Notes under the pieces: model-generated
Database searches by the model: none
What the model was told of the DNA's origin: nothing
The model's input: only the letters and a program-made list of their open reading frames with translations
Shown here: one piece after another, positions 1 to 8,655 of the stretch
How positions within the stretch are numbered: the first letter of the stretch is position 1
Layout: the number at the start of each line of letters is the position of its first letter
Source of the DNA: Aldersonia sp. NBC_00410
Lineage (GTDB): Bacteria; Actinomycetota; Actinomycetes; Mycobacteriales; Mycobacteriaceae
NCBI RefSeq assembly: GCF_026342035.1
Contig: NZ_JAPENM010000002.1
Location: forward strand, 62,001-126,000
Reading direction: 5' to 3'
Length of the DNA stretch: 64,000 nt
Translations under genes and position numbers: made by a program

Positions 1-2
1 AA

Positions 3-80
3 GTCGTTGCAGCGCTGGAGAAGTGTTGGGCGGTGCTGAACGCGCCGGCGGGCAAGCGGCCGGCGCCGATGTTGCCGGTA
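3..80 (+). pseudogene. transposase/integrase fragment
   Basis: An open frame entering from the left edge reads VVAALEKCWAVLNAPAGKR and resembles the region after the N-terminal helix-turn-helix of an actinobacterial integrase-type transposase. The similarity stops where the 552-bp VOC repeat begins at 75, so only a short internal piece remains, joined to unrelated DNA. The family is recalled from the motif, not from a search. Confidence 0.4.
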
Positions 81-626
81 GCGGTGGAAGCAGCGGTCGT
101 CAGGAATAGTCAAGATCTGTGGATCGGTATGCGGCTGACTCAGGAGCGTTCGTCTGTGCGGTGCGCGATCTGGAAGACGTTGCCGAACGGGTCGCGGACC
201 ATGGCCCGTCTGTCGCCGTAGGGGGTGTTGAGCGGCGCTTCCAGGCTCATTGCTCCGGCGGTGAGGGCTCGGTTATAGACCAGGTCCGCATCGTCGACGT
301 AGACGTAGAGAAAAGCGGGGAACAGTTCGCGCTCGCCTGCCGGGGTCACCATGACAAGAGAGTCACCGATGCGCACTTCCGTCGGACGCCCGGCTTGCAC
401 CTGGCCGACAGCATCGAAGACCGCGCGCAGGAACTCGACCGCTGCTGCGGCGTCGCTCACGACCATGCGCGGCGTGACCGAGTGGAATTCCGGCGGTCGG
501 TCGACCTTCATGCTGCGGCCTCCTGATCGTGTCCTTCGGGTCGTTCGACGATCGATTCGCATGATCCGGGGGTACCGGAAGTCTCTGCGAGATCGTTGCC
601 CCGGCGAAAGGGCTCGGCGCGGGGTG
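75..626. repeat. 552-bp direct repeat, copy 1 (VOC gene)
   Basis: Matches 62874-63425 in the same orientation with a constant offset of 62799. I see two differences: G at 244 against T at 63043, and G at 529 against C at 63328. The unit holds the complete VOC gene and its ribosome binding site. Both flanks differ: transposase debris on both sides here; an inverted repeat and a lipase gene at the other copy. Confidence 0.95.
140..511 (-). CDS. VOC-family (glyoxalase/PhnB-like) protein, copy 1
   Basis: A 123-residue one-domain vicinal-oxygen-chelate protein. It opens MKVDRPPEFHSVTPRM and has the PhnB-like pattern: a short beta strand, AAAAVEFLRAVFDA helix, IGDSLVMV strand, then a second half with LYVYVDDAD and the closing DPFGNVFQIA motif. 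The start at 511 is preceded by AGGAGG seven bases upstream, which beats the upstream start that would give 140 residues. PhnB-like members bind small molecules or metals and are often of unknown substrate; no clear metal triad is present, so a resistance or accessory role is as likely as catalysis. A copy at 62939-63310 has Met for Leu in the SLE/SME segment. Confidence 0.8.
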   Translation of the reverse strand: MKVDRPPEFHSVTPRMVVSDAAAAVEFLRAVFDAVGQVQAGRPTEVRIGDSLVMVTPAGERELFPAFLYVYVDDADLVYNRALTAGAMSLEAPLNTPYGDRRAMVRDPFGNVFQIAHRTDERS

Positions 627-1232
627 CCGGATCATCGCTCGGCTGCGATGGCACCTGCACGAGCTCGACCCGGCGTGGACTGCGCCGAAAAAATCGACAG
701 GACCAGCGCTTTCGACAAGATCGCGGTTCACCTCGATGGGTTCGACGGACTCGTCACCCGACTGGCGCGCCGGCTGGTCGAGCATCTTCGCCGGCTCACT
801 GTCGAGATCAATGAGCTGACCACCGAGATCACGGCACGTGTTCGCGTCCCGGCGCCATCACTGCTGGCCGTTGTGGGGTGCGGGCCATTGACCGCGGCAA
901 AGATCCTCGGCGAGACCGCAAACGTGCGACGGTTCCGCTCCAAGGATGCCTTCGCCCGGCACAACGGAACCGCACCGCTGCCGGTTTGGTCATCGAACCA
1001 TGAGCGACATCGACTCTCCCGCACCGGGAATCGTCAGATCAATGCTGCACTGCACCGCATCGCACTGACCCAGGCCCGCTGCTATCCACCCGCACGCGCG
1101 CTACTCGACCGACGCAAAGCCAACGGCGATGGCGGCATGGAAGCGATGCGAGTACTGAAACGACGACTCTCCGACATCGTCTATCGCGCCATGATCACCG
1201 ACAATGAATCGATGCTATCGGTCGCTGCTTGA
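627..1232 (+). pseudogene. IS110-family transposase, C-terminal remnant
   Basis: The open frame carries the C-terminal Transposase_20 (IS116/IS110/IS902) domain: LLAVVGCGPLTAAKILGE, then DAFARHNGTAPLPVWS, RLSRTGNRQINAALHRIA and VLKRRLSDIVYRAM. Just upstream, RLRWHLHELDPAW, a typical IS110 segment, is in another frame, and the switch falls near the A6 run at 687-692. The N-terminal DEDD nuclease half is missing and the fragment starts exactly where the VOC repeat ends at 626. It is a dead remnant marking a rearrangement junction. Confidence 0.85.
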
Positions 1233-1340
1233 CAGAGGAGCAAGGGACAGTCCCCTGGTCGGTCGCATGACCTGGTCGGTGGCTCTCAGAATGAACCAAC
1301 GGCCAGGTGCCCGGGCCGTCGCTGAAAGCGCGGTGAGGGT

Positions 1341-2138
1341 TCAGCTGTTCTTGAAGGGGTTGAAGGTCTTTCCGACGAGGTAGCCCAGGCGGATAGGCAA
1401 CGGCTTCATGGCGGCGGCGGAGATCTTGTTGACGATGCCCGGGACGCACACGGGTTTGCCGTTCATCACCGCTGCCAAGCCCTCGGTGACGACGGCGTCG
1501 GGCTGCTGCCAAAGGATGCGGGGCAGGTGGTCGGCTTTGTCGCGAGTGCCCATGACGTCGTGGAATTCGGTGTGGGTGAAGCCGGGGCACAGGGCGGTGA
1601 CGTGGATGCCGTGGGGTTTGAGTTCCATGTCGAGGGCTTGCGAGGTGTTGAGGACGTAGGACTTGATGCCGGTGTAAAGCAGGCTGGCTCCGGGTGGAGC
1701 GAACGCGGCGACCGAGGACAGGTTGATAATGCGGCCCCAGTGGCGCTTCTTCATAGCAGGGATGACCAGGTGTGCGAGTTCGGTCGGTGCAGTCACCATC
1801 AGCTGGATCTCCCCGGCCAGGGCGTCCCATCGGGTGTCAGCGAACGCGGTCTTGCCTGACAGTCCCGCGTTGTTGATCAGGACGTCGATGTCCAAGCCCT
1901 GCTGGTCGGCGTACTCCACAATCGCGGCGGGTGCGGCGGGGTCGGTGAGGTCGGCGGCGAACACCTCGCAGCGCACATCGTGGCGTTCGGTCAGCTGCGT
2001 GGCGAGTTCTCGGAGCCGGTCGGCGCGGCGTGCGACCAACAGCAGCTGGTAGCCGCTTGCGGCCAAATGGTGGGCAAACGTCGCGCCGATGCCGGCGGAC
2101 GCGCCGGTGATCAGGGCGGTGCGGGGGGATGTGGTCAT
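1341..2138 (-). CDS. short-chain dehydrogenase/reductase
   Basis: A 265-residue classical SDR, cytosolic NAD(P)-dependent oxidoreductase. The Rossmann motif TGASAGIG is at residues 11-18, NNAG at 89-92, the catalytic serine at about 141-142, and YTGIK (YxxxK) at 155-159. ARRADRLREL after the second strand, with two arginines, suggests NADP preference (inference). GAAGGAATC lies before the ATG at 2138. It lies 39 bp downstream of the broken gene at 2178-3157 on the same strand, so the two were probably co-transcribed. The C-terminal part (IPIRLGYLVGKTFNPFK) resembles actinobacterial SDRs acting on hydrophobic alcohols; the substrate cannot be told from sequence. Confidence 0.9.
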   Translation of the reverse strand: MTTSPRTALITGASAGIGATFAHHLAASGYQLLLVARRADRLRELATQLTERHDVRCEVFAADLTDPAAPAAIVEYADQQGLDIDVLINNAGLSGKTAFADTRWDALAGEIQLMVTAPTELAHLVIPAMKKRHWGRIINLSSVAAFAPPGASLLYTGIKSYVLNTSQALDMELKPHGIHVTALCPGFTHTEFHDVMGTRDKADHLPRILWQQPDAVVTEGLAAVMNGKPVCVPGIVNKISAAAMKPLPIRLGYLVGKTFNPFKNS

Positions 2139-2177
2139 GATTCCTTCGCTCGGGTGGGGACAGATAGGTGAGGGGCG

Positions 2178-3157
2178 TCAGGCAGGTAGGCCGGGCAGCT
2201 CGCGGGAGCCGGGCGTGAAGGCAGGCCGGACGATGCCGATGTCGCCGCGGTACGGGCCGACCGGGCAGGTCAGCAGGAAGGGCCGGGGCACGCGGCGCAG
2301 AGCGTCGGTGAATCCCCAGATTCCCGTGCCCAGGTAGTCGCCGGGTGCGGCGCGCCGCACCTCGTCCACCATGTGGCTCGCCCCGCACATCGGTGTAGGC
2401 GCGATAGATCAGCGTGTAGGCCGGAGCGCCGTCGTCGCGGGACGGGGCCAACAGCGTGCGCATCGGGTAGCGCTGCCGGACCTGGCCGAACTCGCCGAAA
2501 GTGTCGTAGCCGCGCCCGCCGTCCTCATCGACGGGCCGGAATGCCTTGCACAGCCAAGGCCCGAGCGGGTTGCCCACGGCCACCTTTCCGGTCACCACGG
2601 CGAACAGATTGGGCTGGGCCAGCAGAGCGCCGGTGTACTCGCCGTCGATCTCGGCGATCGGAGGGGCTTCCAGAGTGGTGAACAGGGCAAGCGGGCCGCT
2701 GGTGTCGAGCCGTCGCAGCTCGGCGGCCGCGTTGTCGGTGTCCATGGGAATCGGCCATCGCCCGCAGTGCGCTCGCCTCGGGATCGTCGCGATCCGGGGT
2801 GACGCCGTGCCGAAACACCAGCCACGTCGACAACACCGCACCGACAGCCGGCGGGGCGAGTCCGCCGTCTTCGATCATCCACCCATCCACCTCCACCCTC
2901 AGCGTGCGCCGCTCGCCGTCGGTGCACCCGAATGCTGTTGTCCCGCCGCAGTCTTGTCCGCGTCGGTTGGATTCGGAGTTCATGCTCATCCCCGCGCACT
3001 CGACATAGGTCCGAGAGTCGACGCCCTCGGGCGCGGGGTCACCGTAGACCGCCACACTACCGGCCTCAGAGGAAGGTGCTGCGTCCCAAATCTCAGTGTG
3101 GACGTGGAGACAGGAATCAACCTGCTCAGAAATCCGAATCACAACCGATAAGTCCAT
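2178..3157 (-). pseudogene. unrecognised conserved protein, probably frameshifted
   Basis: Three consecutive open stretches in different frames look coding. From 3157 the first reads MDLSVVIRISEQ and continues to about 2750 (SALRAMADS). The next begins near 2745 (MDTDNAAAELRRL) and runs through YPMRTLLAPSRDDGAPAYT to DV at about 2385. The last continues ASHMVDEVRRAAPGDYLGTG to 2178. Dropping one base from the CCCC run at 2381-2384 joins the last two frames, and dropping one from the run near 2747 joins the first two. It may be one gene with two frameshifts, two genes with one, or contain sequencing errors. I do not recognise the family. The SDR gene follows directly. Confidence 0.45.
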
Positions 3158-3204
3158 GGACGGACTGACTTCCGCACCGGTGTCGACAAACCCGGCACTG
3201 TGCC

Positions 3205-4100
3205 GCTCTCTGCGCATCGCGAACGGCACTCGATGCCACGACGTTGGGTCCCAGTGGAGTCACCAAGCGGAACGTCATCGGAGGCGGAATGGGTAGCCGC
3301 GGCCCAGCGCCGGCTCCGGCTCGGGCGCTGACCTGCACCTTTGATGCGAATCGGGACGCCGTGCGGGCCTTCGAGACCTTCCGCCACGCGAGCGGATAAT
3401 CGTTTTGGACAGATTTTGGTCAGATGGAGGCTCGGAATACGGTTATCGAAGACGGAGAATGGCCTTTCGAAACATGCCTTGACCTGCGGCTTTTGATGTG
3501 TGGTCCCGGCTGGGATCGAACCAGCTACCTTCCGCGTGTGAAATGGACACAACCCCAGGTGATTTCGGAATTACCCGGTCAGACCGGACTCACCTCCTCC
3601 AACTGGACCAACTGGACCAACTGGACCGACCCGTTGGACAGATATTGGCCACATGGACACTCGACCAACACTCTGATCGGGTGACACTGAGTACCGTGAC
3701 ACCGCGTGCCGCGCCCGGACCGGGCCCACTTCGTGACGATCGAGATCGTCGAGCACCCCCTTTGTCGGTGCCGCACCGCCGATATCGTCTCGGAACAGAG
3801 GGTCCGGCACCGACTGAACCTCACGTAGGCCACTGAATCCGGCCTGCACGGGCTCAGCAACGCGAACCGCTGACCCCCACACTCCCAGAGAGTGTGCACC
3901 CAGTCTCGACCGTTCGGCGGGTACCGCCACGTACCGATGTGCCCGCCTCGGTGGGCTGATCGCGTTCCGGTCCGTCTCACCTTCCTCGCCCCGTTTCGGC
4001 GGCGGCGTCGGGACATTCCGGGACACTGCACATTCTTCTCCCCGCCGACAGCAAGACCAACTTTACGATCTCCCGCTGCGGGCGACAACGAAGGCGACAC
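3205..4100. repeat. tRNA-Val-bearing repeat unit 1
   Basis: First of six direct repeats. The core at 3501-3542 is, on the minus strand, the 3' half of tRNA-Val(CAC): anticodon loop TTCACAC, variable loop, T-arm GGTTCGATC and acceptor CGGGACCA. It has one change (3526) from the other cores. The 5' half is absent. The left arm (from about 3213) shares the region around CAGTGGAGTCACCAAGCGGA with units at 11.5 and 40.1 kb. The right arm has 9-bp CCAACTGGA tandem repeats (about 3599-3627) and continues to about 4060, ending in a stretch shared with 52.5 kb. A second tRNA-like T-arm fragment lies at about 3863-3899. No credible gene is inside. Confidence 0.8.
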
Positions 4101-4246
4101 GCCCCGTGATTCACAGTCGCCTGATCGCGACAACGCGCCCCAGAGCCTGCCTCGCCCCAAAGCGGTGCGGGACGTTACTGCGATCCATGCACGGGAGGCC
4201 CCCGGGTCGACTGAGGCCGGCAACCGTTCGTTGTCTCGGGTTCATT

Positions 4247-5119
4247 TCAATATGTCCCACCAATGCCACGACGTTTCCGTTCTGGCTGCTCAGAACAACC
4301 CAGACCCCGCTGGGTGGGTTGAACAAGCCTTGCAATCCACGACGACATCAAATTGAGGTCCTGCATACCCTTTATATTCCCCGCAAACTGATCTAGCTGA
4401 CGTAAGCGGTCAAGGTAGCCCTCATCCTGCAGAAGTGGAGTCGCGATACGGACGAACTCTCGCTCCCCGAGAAGATCTACGCCAGGCGGTGCCCAGAATA
4501 TGCGCAATATTATGCGGACAATCATCTGCACCGACCGGCTACCTTCTAAATGCGCGTTCGCACAGGACTTGTAGAATCTGAGGTGACGAGCTTCTTGGCG
4601 CGCAATCTCTCGAACCACGTCACGAACACCCGGATCTGAAATCCGATCCGAAATGTATAAGTAAGTTTGAAGAGCTACAAACTCCTGCAGCGCACCTTGA
4701 GTGCAGTAGGCCGCTCTCATTAGACGCGGCGCCAGTAGCCCCAAGATCGGAAGTATAGTTCTATTTAGCCAACCAATGCCGACCCGCGACGGCGCCGACG
4801 ACTCGACTCCACACCTGCGAGAGAGCTCAGAAAATATTCTGCCATGCTCAGCCTCCTCCGCCATCCAGGCGATTAGAAACTCGTGGATAATATCGCTGCG
4901 TTCAAGCCCTGCAACGCGCACCTTCTTGGAAATAACTCGGGAATCTGTCTCGATTGCCCCCAGCGCGAGGAAGACCTCGCCGAGGTCATGGTTAGCGCCT
5001 AAATCGCCGCTACCAACCCGCTCCCGCCAAACAATCGGTCCCCAATTCCTGAGATATACTTCTAATGCACGCCGAAACTCATTTGACTCTCCGAACGCGG
5101 GAGACGGAAATCGCCTCAT
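4247..5119 (-). CDS. acyl-ACP desaturase-like di-iron protein
   Basis: A 290-residue ferritin-like protein resembling the soluble acyl-ACP desaturase family (FA_desaturase_2). Ligand motifs are in the usual order: an acidic residue in LGAIETDSR, EEAEHG, QEFVALQTY and the second carboxylate-histidine pair QEARHLRFY, as expected for a non-haem di-iron centre. These enzymes use O2 and ferredoxin to desaturate or hydroxylate acyl chains on a carrier. Its ATG (5119) overlaps the TGA of the upstream membrane-protein gene (ATGA), so translational coupling is likely. It ends the low-GC three-gene operon 7171-4247. Base composition clearly differs from the surrounding 65-70% GC genes, pointing to transfer. 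Substrate unknown. Confidence 0.75.
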   Translation of the reverse strand: MRRFPSPAFGESNEFRRALEVYLRNWGPIVWRERVGSGDLGANHDLGEVFLALGAIETDSRVISKKVRVAGLERSDIIHEFLIAWMAEEAEHGRIFSELSRRCGVESSAPSRVGIGWLNRTILPILGLLAPRLMRAAYCTQGALQEFVALQTYLYISDRISDPGVRDVVREIARQEARHLRFYKSCANAHLEGSRSVQMIVRIILRIFWAPPGVDLLGEREFVRIATPLLQDEGYLDRLRQLDQFAGNIKGMQDLNLMSSWIARLVQPTQRGLGCSEQPERKRRGIGGTY

Positions 5120-6327
5120 GACAGTAGATTCACGTCCCAGATGACTTTCGCAGTCGTCCATAGGGCGGCCGCAAAAGCGAAGATGGCACCGATCACGCTG
5201 CGAGCGGTCCACCACTTATGGAAGGGCAAAAGTAGCGGCAGATCTCGAATATCGCGAAGTCGCTGGGCGACCGTCGTTCGCTGCACTACGTCGCTCGACG
5301 GAATCGCGGCAAGAACGAGCTGGGTTTCTTTCTCCTTCATCTTGCGAAACCGTCTTACGTCCCTCATTACTATGACCAACGGAAGAATCGTATAGAAGGG
5401 CAGTAGCACCAACCATTGGCCAAGTAGCGGAACAAGCAGCACCCAGTTCGGGATGTCGAGCAGAACCATCAATGAAAGAAGCCCCGCCCCGTGTAATATC
5501 AACGCAACCCACGTTGCAGACAGGATTCGAGTTACGGGCTTCCAACCGTAGTCGCCGTCAGCGTTATCCACGTCAGCACCGTAGAGAACTCTACGGCGTA
5601 CACGCCACAGCCCAAGTACAACTCTACTGCCGACCAAGTTCATGCGCACGATATAATACACGGCAACGAACCCGACTACAAAATATAGCATCCAACTCCA
5701 GCTACTTATGGCCGGGTTTGCCCACCATTTATCCCAAACCTTAGTTGGCCACTCAGCGTCTGATGGCGGAGCCAATGGCCGGTATATCGCGGCACGCTCG
5801 CCCACCATCAAACTTGCCATAGCTATTGCTGCAATTAGCGATGTAAAGAGGGTTGACGAACCAGGACCGCGAAAGTATCGATTCATCGCGTCCACTTCAA
5901 GAGTCAGCGCGCCAACAGCATCAGACCCAGGGTATCGATCCAGGATTAGGCCGTTACGCGAAAGGGTGGGAATCAGGGCGTGAAATCCTGTCCACTGCTT
6001 GTAAACAAGGTACGGGCTGAGCACTGCTGCGAACATCAACACGATGGACCACACGTCGCGCGCGAGCGGCATTGCTGCCGGAACCGATGGCTCGTTAACG
6101 CAGGAGAGTTTGGATGACTCAAGCAGATGTCCAACATCCTGACACACAGCCAGTGGGACGTCGTCCATCGAGAGTGAATTGGAAAACTTTGCCAGGACGA
6201 CAAAAAGCACCACAGAGGCAAAAGCAGGAGCTAGGAGTATCTCTGGTGGAATCCTTCGCAGCGACAACCATGCAAGTGATCGCTCGGACAGAAAAGGGTC
6301 GATACGGTCAATTGTCAATTTGTTCAC
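5116..6327 (-). CDS. multi-spanning membrane protein of unknown function
   Basis: 403 residues with GTG start at 6327, which overlaps the stop of the upstream hydrolase gene by 20 bp. About six hydrophobic segments are visible: ILLAPAFASVVLFVVLA, a segment around VWSIVLMFAAVLSPYLV, LFTSLIAAIAMASLMV, SWMLYFVVGFVAVYYIV, WVALILHGAGLLSLMVLL with VLLVPLLGQWLVLLPFY close behind, and a C-terminal VIGAIFAFAAALWTTA. Between them are a soluble stretch with GLILDRYPGSDAVG and a basic loop FRKMKEKETQLVLAA. I do not recognise a family. Its position between an alpha/beta hydrolase and a di-iron desaturase-like gene, with overlaps on both sides, suggests it anchors or partners them at the membrane (inference). 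Confidence 0.75.
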   Translation of the reverse strand: MNKLTIDRIDPFLSERSLAWLSLRRIPPEILLAPAFASVVLFVVLAKFSNSLSMDDVPLAVCQDVGHLLESSKLSCVNEPSVPAAMPLARDVWSIVLMFAAVLSPYLVYKQWTGFHALIPTLSRNGLILDRYPGSDAVGALTLEVDAMNRYFRGPGSSTLFTSLIAAIAMASLMVGERAAIYRPLAPPSDAEWPTKVWDKWWANPAISSWSWMLYFVVGFVAVYYIVRMNLVGSRVVLGLWRVRRRVLYGADVDNADGDYGWKPVTRILSATWVALILHGAGLLSLMVLLDIPNWVLLVPLLGQWLVLLPFYTILPLVIVMRDVRRFRKMKEKETQLVLAAIPSSDVVQRTTVAQRLRDIRDLPLLLPFHKWWTARSVIGAIFAFAAALWTTAKVIWDVNLLS

Positions 6328-7171
6328 CCGACTCCAGATGACGACGAATCAACTGCACGACAAGGTCGGGATCACGCTCGGGAATCCAATGACTTCCTTC
6401 GATGATCTCCAGATCATAGGATCTAACCCATTGCTGGCTCTCGCGTATACCGGAAAAATCCACAGCGGCATCGTCAATCGACCATATGTGCAGCGTGGGC
6501 GCGACCACGATCACCTTGGAAAGCGCCTCCGGCAGGTTGAACGGCAGAGCACGGTACCAGTTGAACGGCCCGCACCTTCCACCGCGGTTTTCAACTATAT
6601 TACGCACATACCGCTGACCGATTATCCGATTCAAACCCATTGCCTCAAGCAGTTTGACCGCAAACTTTCCATTCATTATCGTGACGAGCATTTCGGGAAA
6701 GAACGGAATCATCAGCAATAACATATATCCAGATCGAATAGCCTGTTTGCCAAAAAATGCTCTCGCAAGCGCGCGTGGCTCAGGCATCGATAAAACTACC
6801 AGCCTTCTGACTAGCTCGGGCCTCTCGCGCGCAAGGCTCCATGCAACGCTCCCGCCCCAATCGTGGCCAACTATATTGGCTGGCCCAGCACCTTCCGCAT
6901 CTAGGATAGTGGCGATATCATTCCGCAGTTCCGACAACCTGTATCGGAACGGATTCCATGGACTAGCGCCCATCGAATATCCGCGCTGCAAAGGAACTAT
7001 TATACAATAATTAGAGGAAAGTTTCCGCGAGATCGGCTCCCAAGTTTTCAAATCCTGCGGAAAGCCATGCAAAAGGACAATCGTCGATCCGGAAAAGTCT
7101 GCCGAGCCGGCAATATAGTAGTGGAGGCTCAGGGCGCCTCGCTTGATTGTCCGTAATTCCCAATGTGCCAT
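6308..7171 (-). CDS. alpha/beta hydrolase (epoxide hydrolase-like)
   Basis: 287 residues. The oxyanion motif HGFPQDLKTWEP is at about 35-46 and the nucleophile elbow GHDWGGSVAW gives an aspartate nucleophile, as in soluble epoxide hydrolases and haloalkane dehalogenases. The C-terminal EGSHWIPERDPD supplies the catalytic histidine. GAGGAAG lies just before the ATG. It is the first gene of the low-GC operon 7171-4247 and overlaps the next gene by 20 bp. A hydrolase of this type beside an O2-activating di-iron protein would fit epoxide or ester chemistry on a lipid-like substrate (inference). GC content is much lower than in the neighbouring catabolic genes. Confidence 0.8.
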   Translation of the reverse strand: MAHWELRTIKRGALSLHYYIAGSADFSGSTIVLLHGFPQDLKTWEPISRKLSSNYCIIVPLQRGYSMGASPWNPFRYRLSELRNDIATILDAEGAGPANIVGHDWGGSVAWSLARERPELVRRLVVLSMPEPRALARAFFGKQAIRSGYMLLLMIPFFPEMLVTIMNGKFAVKLLEAMGLNRIIGQRYVRNIVENRGGRCGPFNWYRALPFNLPEALSKVIVVAPTLHIWSIDDAAVDFSGIRESQQWVRSYDLEIIEGSHWIPERDPDLVVQLIRRHLESGEQIDN

Positions 7172-7904
7172 TCTTCCTCATTCTAAACCAGAACGATAAC
7201 TTGTTTAATGAAACTTGCCGCCTTTCGAACTGTCGCTATCGTTTCATCGGTATTCAGTCATTCAAATAATCCTTTCTCTCGCTGGCAGGCGAGGCGGGTA
7301 CAAATCCCTGTGTGCGAGCCCTCCCGCGCTCCGGTTGTCAGTTTTCCCGGGAAGGCCTGCCATAAGCGGTGCGACCGCCATCCCCCATAGTCGATTAGCT
7401 TTGGCCAGAGATTGACCGCCAGCGGAACCGCGGCCGTTCCGCTGGTCGGACCTTCCTGCGCTCCTATTTCGACTCCCCGCGGGTTTCCCGCGCGGCTGTC
7501 GGCCACTGATGGATCGTTCTTTAGCTCCTCACATACGCAACCGACGGAGACAGAGCATATGCCAGTGAAGCCCAGAAGCTATGCCGTCACGCAGGATGTC
7601 GGCACTGAAGGGCGCTTCGTTTCACCGTGCGCAAAGAACGCCTCGAGGTATACGCAGCCCCCTCCTGGTCGTGAGCATGCATCCGAGTCCGTGGGGATCG
7701 CCGACTGGCTTTGTAACTCGGCCTGGTCAACGCTTGTCCTGGTGTCGCGGCGTGGTGTCTTGCCTGAATCCGTGTCGATTCCGTGGGCGCTCGATGGTGA
7801 CCCACCCGAACGGGCTACCGCCCCGCCCGGGCCCGCTCGATTTCCCGCACGCCGTAGTTGTAGCCGACACGAAGGCGTGTTGCCGGAAACGACTGGCTTC
7901 ATGT
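7172..7904. other. intergenic region with a 10-bp-stem hairpin
   Basis: No convincing gene. A perfect inverted repeat (CCAGCGGAAC at 7419-7428, its complement at 7436-7445, 7-nt loop) lies about 250 bp upstream of the operon that reads leftward from 7171. There is no T run after it. The promoter of that operon should lie in the AT-rich stretch at about 7190-7280. The right half is decayed sequence beside the IS6 remnant. Confidence 0.4.
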
Positions 7905-8322
7905 TCATTCGACCCTCCTCTGTTCAGGCGATAGCTGCTCAACCCCGTCGGTGACGATAACCCGCGGCACGCATCGCCGGCCCCTGAGAAGTTTGCGGAA
8001 GAACTTCCTGGTGGCCAGCGCGTTTCGTCGTTGCCGGACCAGAATGTCGAGTTCCGCGCCGTGCTCATCGACCGCACGCCTCAGGTAGTAGATCGTGCCG
8101 TTGATGGAGATCAAGTCCTCGTCGAGGTGCCACCTGTCGCCAAGGCGGGTCCGGCGCCGGCGCAGCCGGTTGCCGTAGTACTGCGGCGAACTCCACACAC
8201 CAAACCCGGATCGTTTCGTAGCTGACCACCACACTCGCAAGCGTCGGTTCCTCGACCTCACGAAAGCTCAGCGGGAACCGGTGACACAGCCACACGCAGT
8301 GAGCGATGATCTCCGCGGGTAC
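7905..8322 (-). pseudogene. IS6-family transposase remnant
   Basis: Two frames together give an IS6-type transposase. The first reads PAEIIAHCVWLCHRFPLSFR then VVVSYETIRVWC; the second continues with NRLRRRRTRLGDRWHLDEDL, ISINGTIYYLRRAVDEHGAE, LDILVRQRRN, FFRKLLRG and RVIVTDGV. The DDE signatures WHLDE (first D) and VTDGV (second D) are visible. The C-terminus with the last glutamate is missing, and a frameshift separates the halves near 8180. It is an inactive remnant next to the ATPase-TOPRIM gene. Confidence 0.85.
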
Positions 8323-8655
8323 CGTGTCCCTTTGTACGATGACGATGCAGCGGTCACGACCACCGATCCTGGCATCGACCACGGAGTTCTAGGCGAACAG
8401 CCAGCAAAGTCATCGACCAGCCAGTTTCCGCGCTCCCGATTTCACTGTCACCGTTTGCCCCGCGTTCAGCCGATCGACCAGGCCTCGGGGATGCGGATCG
8501 GCCTGCCCGTGTCAAGCCTGATCTCCTCACGAACTGTTGCTCGCATGCACTTCCCGCCACTGGGCATCGCGCTTCGGGTCCGCCGCTGCACTCGATCGAG
8601 GGGTGAAGCAGACGTCCCTCCTGAGCCTCCGCAGGAGGCCGGTAGAGTCCGCGCA

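Noticed and set aside
3501-3542. Intact tRNA-Val gene
   Set aside because: Only the anticodon loop, variable loop, T-arm and acceptor 3' strand are present; the 5' half does not pair (CCAT where CCGC is needed), so none of the six copies can be a functional tRNA.
3595-3640. CRISPR array in the CCAACTGGA repeats of the tRNA-Val units
   Set aside because: 9-bp repeats without spacers and no cas genes; simple tandem repeats.
3498-3836. Apparent protein family with the sequence WSRLGSNQLPSACEMD repeated six times in the window
   Set aside because: It is the antisense reading of a tRNA-Val(CAC) 3' half, a well-known spurious translation, not a protein.
8281-8655. Longer N-terminus of the ATPase-TOPRIM protein
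   Set aside because: The extra 125 codons overlap the antisense IS6 remnant and have unnatural composition; the Walker-type domain begins right after the ATG at 8656.
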